Positions 61,089 to 64,000 of a DNA stretch of 64,000 nt are shown one piece after another. This stretch comes from Apium graveolens. Lineage: Eukaryota; Streptophyta; Magnoliopsida; Apiales; Apiaceae. The stretch covers positions 22,869,339-22,933,338 of the forward strand of contig NC_133652.1 of assembly GCF_009905375.1 (NCBI RefSeq), given 5' to 3'. The translations under genes and the position numbers were made by a program. The notes beneath the pieces were generated by a model. That model was not told the DNA's origin. It saw only the letters and a list, made by a program, of their open reading frames with translations, and searched no databases. How positions within the stretch are numbered: the stretch's first letter is position 1; every line of letters begins with the position of its first letter.

Positions 61089-61227
61089 ACGGACCCAAAA
61101 TTAAAAATAATAAAATCATATTATTATTTGCATAAAACTGAAACTCATAATCCGTGCAAAATATAGATATAAATATAATATATAAAATGTTGTTAAAATA
61201 TGTAGTTAAAAAAATCAAAATTAAAGA

Positions 61228-61426
61228 GGGATAACTATCCTCTTGGTCACAGGTTTGAATCCCACGAGAGAAGAATTTATGATTATACCTTCTGAGTTAG
61301 AGCATGTCGCTTAAATGCGGTTTAACTTGGTTCACGTGGTTTGCAGGCTATTGCGTGAACCCGTCGGGTTTACCCAGTGCGCACCCGAAGGGTAGCGACT
61401 GCGAGTTACCTACGATAAAAAAAAGA
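61228..61426 (+). mobile_element. tRNA-derived SINE
   Basis: It contains a B-box-like GGTTTGAATCCC at about 61251. The body has the familiar plant SINE block ACCCAGTGCGCACCCGAAGG, followed by GCGACTGCGAGTTACCTACG and an A-rich tail (from about 61415). The A-box end is degenerate or truncated. Confidence 0.75.
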
Positions 61427-61717
61427 AAAAAAAATCAAAATTAAGTGTAACTCTAAAATTTCACCGTATAGTTCTAGCTATGCATGCACCTAATTATTTA
61501 CTTATATAAATTTGACATGTTAACTTACTAATACGATTATTTTAAAACAAACCTACGTTTGGATGTTCAGCAACAAATAAAAATTAAAGGAAAATTAAAT
61601 TTACAGAGAGTAGAAGTTAATTTTTGTCAGTTGAGATTTTATTACATAAAATTTTAAAAATAGTTGTATAATTTTCTAGTGAGTACCAAAATTTAGGACC
61701 TAAACATGGTTTACTTA

Positions 61718-62800
61718 TTAGTATAGATAGTTGATAACCCGTGCTAAACACGGGTTTGAGATTAAAAATATTGAATTAATATTTGTAGAGAATTATTCAT
61801 AATCCGTGCAAAATACAAATACAAATTAATATATTAATATCAATATTAAATTGGTACTTGCAAAAAATAGTTATGTGGTTAAAAAGAATCTAATTAATAG
61901 TTATGTGGTTAAAAAAAATTGAATCAGTTATAAAATTTTCCACTATAATTCTATTTTTGTATTGTTTTACTTGATATAGAAATCTAACACATTAGTTTTA
62001 TTTTTGTGAAACGAATTGTATCTCTATTCTATAAACCAAATATCTGTTCTTTGGATAATTTAATATTAAAGAATATAATTTGATAATTATCTTATAATTA
62101 GCCTTTTCAATATAGTTTATTTAATATTACTTAATTATAGATAAAAATTAATTTATGAATTAAAAGTAAATATATGTTATTAAACTTAATTTAATATTAG
62201 TTAATATAATCTAAATACAATCCGTAAATTTGTTAGTGTTAAAATATGTTTTTTAATTTAAAGTAAATAAACGTTGTAATGGAGAGTAACAAATACAATC
62301 GTTAAATCAATAATTTTCAGTTTAAAAGTTAATAAATGTTACTAAAGTCATTTGCTATTACTTAATTATATTTAAAATAATATTATAGAAAATAAAATTT
62401 ACCGAGAATAGAAGTCAATTTTTGTTAATAGTTTACTTTGTAGTTATTAGTTTTTCAAAATAAAAGTAAATATATATATTATTTTACTTAATTTAACGTA
62501 ACTTAATAAATTTTTAATATAATTTCTAAATGAATAAAGTTTACAGAGAATATAAGTCAGTTCGGGTTAGGAGTTTACTTAGTAGTTTATAGTTTTTCTA
62601 AATTTAAAAATAAATAAAGTTATTTTACTTAATTTAACGTAACTTAATAAATTTTCGATATTATTAACAAATCGTTTAAAAAATATTTTTATTTTATAAA
62701 GTAAATAGACAATTGGATGAATACTAAATAAAAAGAAAATAAAATTTACAAAGAATAGAAGTCTATTTGTATTAAAAACAAAGTTTATTGAAAATAGAAG
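61718..62800 (-). repeat. AT-rich degenerate repeats behind a Helitron-like 3' end
   Basis: On the minus strand a hairpin ACCCGTG-TTTAG-CACGGGT is followed 18 nt later by CTAA then T, a possible Helitron 3' terminus at 61718. To the right, units containing AAATTTACAGAGAATAGAAGT recur near 61595, 62388, 62533 and 62739, and AACTTAATAAATTTT recurs near 62500 and 62640. No 5' TC end was fixed and no ORF is supported. Confidence 0.4.
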
Positions 62801-64000
62801 TAATAGCCCCTCCATTAATATATTCGATTTCTTTGCTTCCATTAGTTACTGGTCAAGTATCTTTTAGCCACTCCATTAATATATTTCACTTCTAAATATC
62901 TTACATTTATCAGGCTTTTTTCTTGTACAAAAAATTCGAGAAAGAAGGCGTGAGGGAGAGACCAGGGTGATGCTAATGTAGTGGGGGTGGGTGTAGGGAT
63001 AGGGATGGGGGGGATGCTTAAAATTTAGAAATATATATATGATGCATGCAAGTCATTTAAATTTAAACCTAATTAAGTCAAGAGAGAGGAGAGGCGACAA
63101 AGGGCATCTTTTATTGCATAGGAGTTCACCCCCAAGGGTCATGCAAGCAATGGTGAGCTTGAGAAACTAAAAACAACACACCAAGACTGTAGGAAAATGG
63201 GACACAAATGTATGATGGTAATGTTATTTGATGATAACGTTCTTTTTACGTACCAATGTTATACGAATATGCGGTTCTCGTACTTCCCTCCCATGTGTAT
63301 CAAAACTGTGAAAAAATGTGCGTGTGTGTGTTATTAGCATGCCTGCACACACACAGATACAATAAGATTAAGATTAGGATCAGGATTAGGTTCTCTCATT
63401 GTGTTTTAAGGCTGTTGAGTCTGTCTTTTGTGTGTCTCCCTGTAATGTCAGCGCTACACCCGCGTCGTTTCTTCTTCACTCACCCACCCCATGCCAGGCT
63501 ACCACCTCATCAACTGATCTCCCTCCCTCAATTATGTTTGTACTAGTGTCTAATCTATGCTGCTTAATAGTAACAGAGTTTATATAGACTATATATATAT
63601 ATATTTAGGAGACCTAAGATTACAAATTTAAACGGACATACATTGAGACGAAGACACACATTAATTATTATTAGAGTTTGGGACCTGCACAACAAAATTA
63701 TTTTTTGTACAAGAAAAAAGTTCACTTTACAACCAAACTTGAAGACCTACTGCCAGAGAACCTTAAACAATAATTGTACAGTCTATGCCTTAACAAATAT
63801 TACAAGGCTTTGACTCTCTTAATCTCTTTACCAAGATTAAAAAAAAGTATTAGCCACTTATTACTTGTGTAGTAATTCTCAGCTTTCAGGGTATTGTACA
63901 AACTTGAAGGTTACATTTTTTTTTTAATTTGAGTTTTATATGTTACCTTTGTAAATAGATGCTCTTGGAGGGAGAATCACATTCCTTTATCAAGATTATT
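62801..64000 (+). other. Intergenic DNA without a supported gene
   Basis: TAATAGCCCCTCCATTAATATAT and a related CCACTCCATTAATATAT lie at about 62805 and 62865. A G-rich patch (62980-63015) and a C/T-rich patch (63440-63540) follow. The ORF at 63256-63546 shows no domain. The base composition changes near 62940, which might mark the flank of a gene beyond the window, but nothing coding is visible. Confidence 0.45.

Noticed and set aside
61251..61426. tRNA gene or rRNA fragment
   Set aside because: The B box and the GC-rich body match a plant SINE with an A-rich tail, not a tRNA.
63256..63546. Possible exon with a hydrophobic N-terminus
   Set aside because: No homology or splice pattern, and the sequence is low-complexity C/T-rich DNA.

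Overview
The window is nuclear DNA of a eudicot plant. It is AT-rich, about 50 kb of it is nested LTR retrotransposons, and one intron-split chloroplast-protein gene lies to the right. The species cannot be named from the sequence. There are no bacterial genes, CRISPR arrays, rRNA or functional tRNA genes.

Layout. (1) 1-3201: the 3' end of an old Ty3/gypsy element, probably Tat-type, with an antisense ORF remnant, a region studded with GGCGCGCC-type motifs and an LTR-like block with a TATA box. (2) 3238-4265: a minus-strand Ty1/copia gag-protease fragment. (3) about 4270-52751: an 'outer' SIRE-like copia element on the plus strand. It has a 5' LTR, gag and pol but no 3' LTR, and two later insertions split it. 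(4) 8023-45236: a Tekay/Del-type gypsy chromovirus inserted in the protease region of the outer copia. It is flanked by the target duplication TGTAG and has LTRs of about 4 kb. Its 3' LTR received two more elements: a minus-strand SIRE-type copia (20285-34718, duplication ACCCT), whose own 5' LTR carries a Helitron, and a young Angela-like copia (35122-43945, duplication CAAGA). (5) 47357-51380: a solo LTR of the same chromovirus family, inside the outer copia reverse transcriptase. (6) 52752-53480: the 3' end of another minus-strand copia. (7) 53962-57957: a five-exon host gene for a ClpT-type accessory protein of the plastid Clp protease, with a hAT transposase remnant in intron 3. (8) 58-64 kb: intergenic DNA with small DNA transposons, including a hAT-like MITE, a Stowaway MITE and a CACTA terminus, plus a SINE and AT-rich repeats.

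Order of events read from the nesting: Tat and copia remnants, then the outer copia, then the chromovirus, then the SIRE and Angela-like copies, with the Helitron inserted after the SIRE copy. The solo LTR arose separately.

The most unusual signal is a small ORF in all three chromovirus LTR copies. Its N-terminus aligns without gaps to the histone H3 tail around Lys9 (MARxxRTARKS-like). The same family encodes an integrase followed by a chromodomain, the module that in related proteins reads methylated H3K9. A second unusual theme is that three of the retroelements each carry their own short dispersed nucleotide motif: GGCGCGCCCT, CCGACGGATGA or ATCTCGAYAAGTC.
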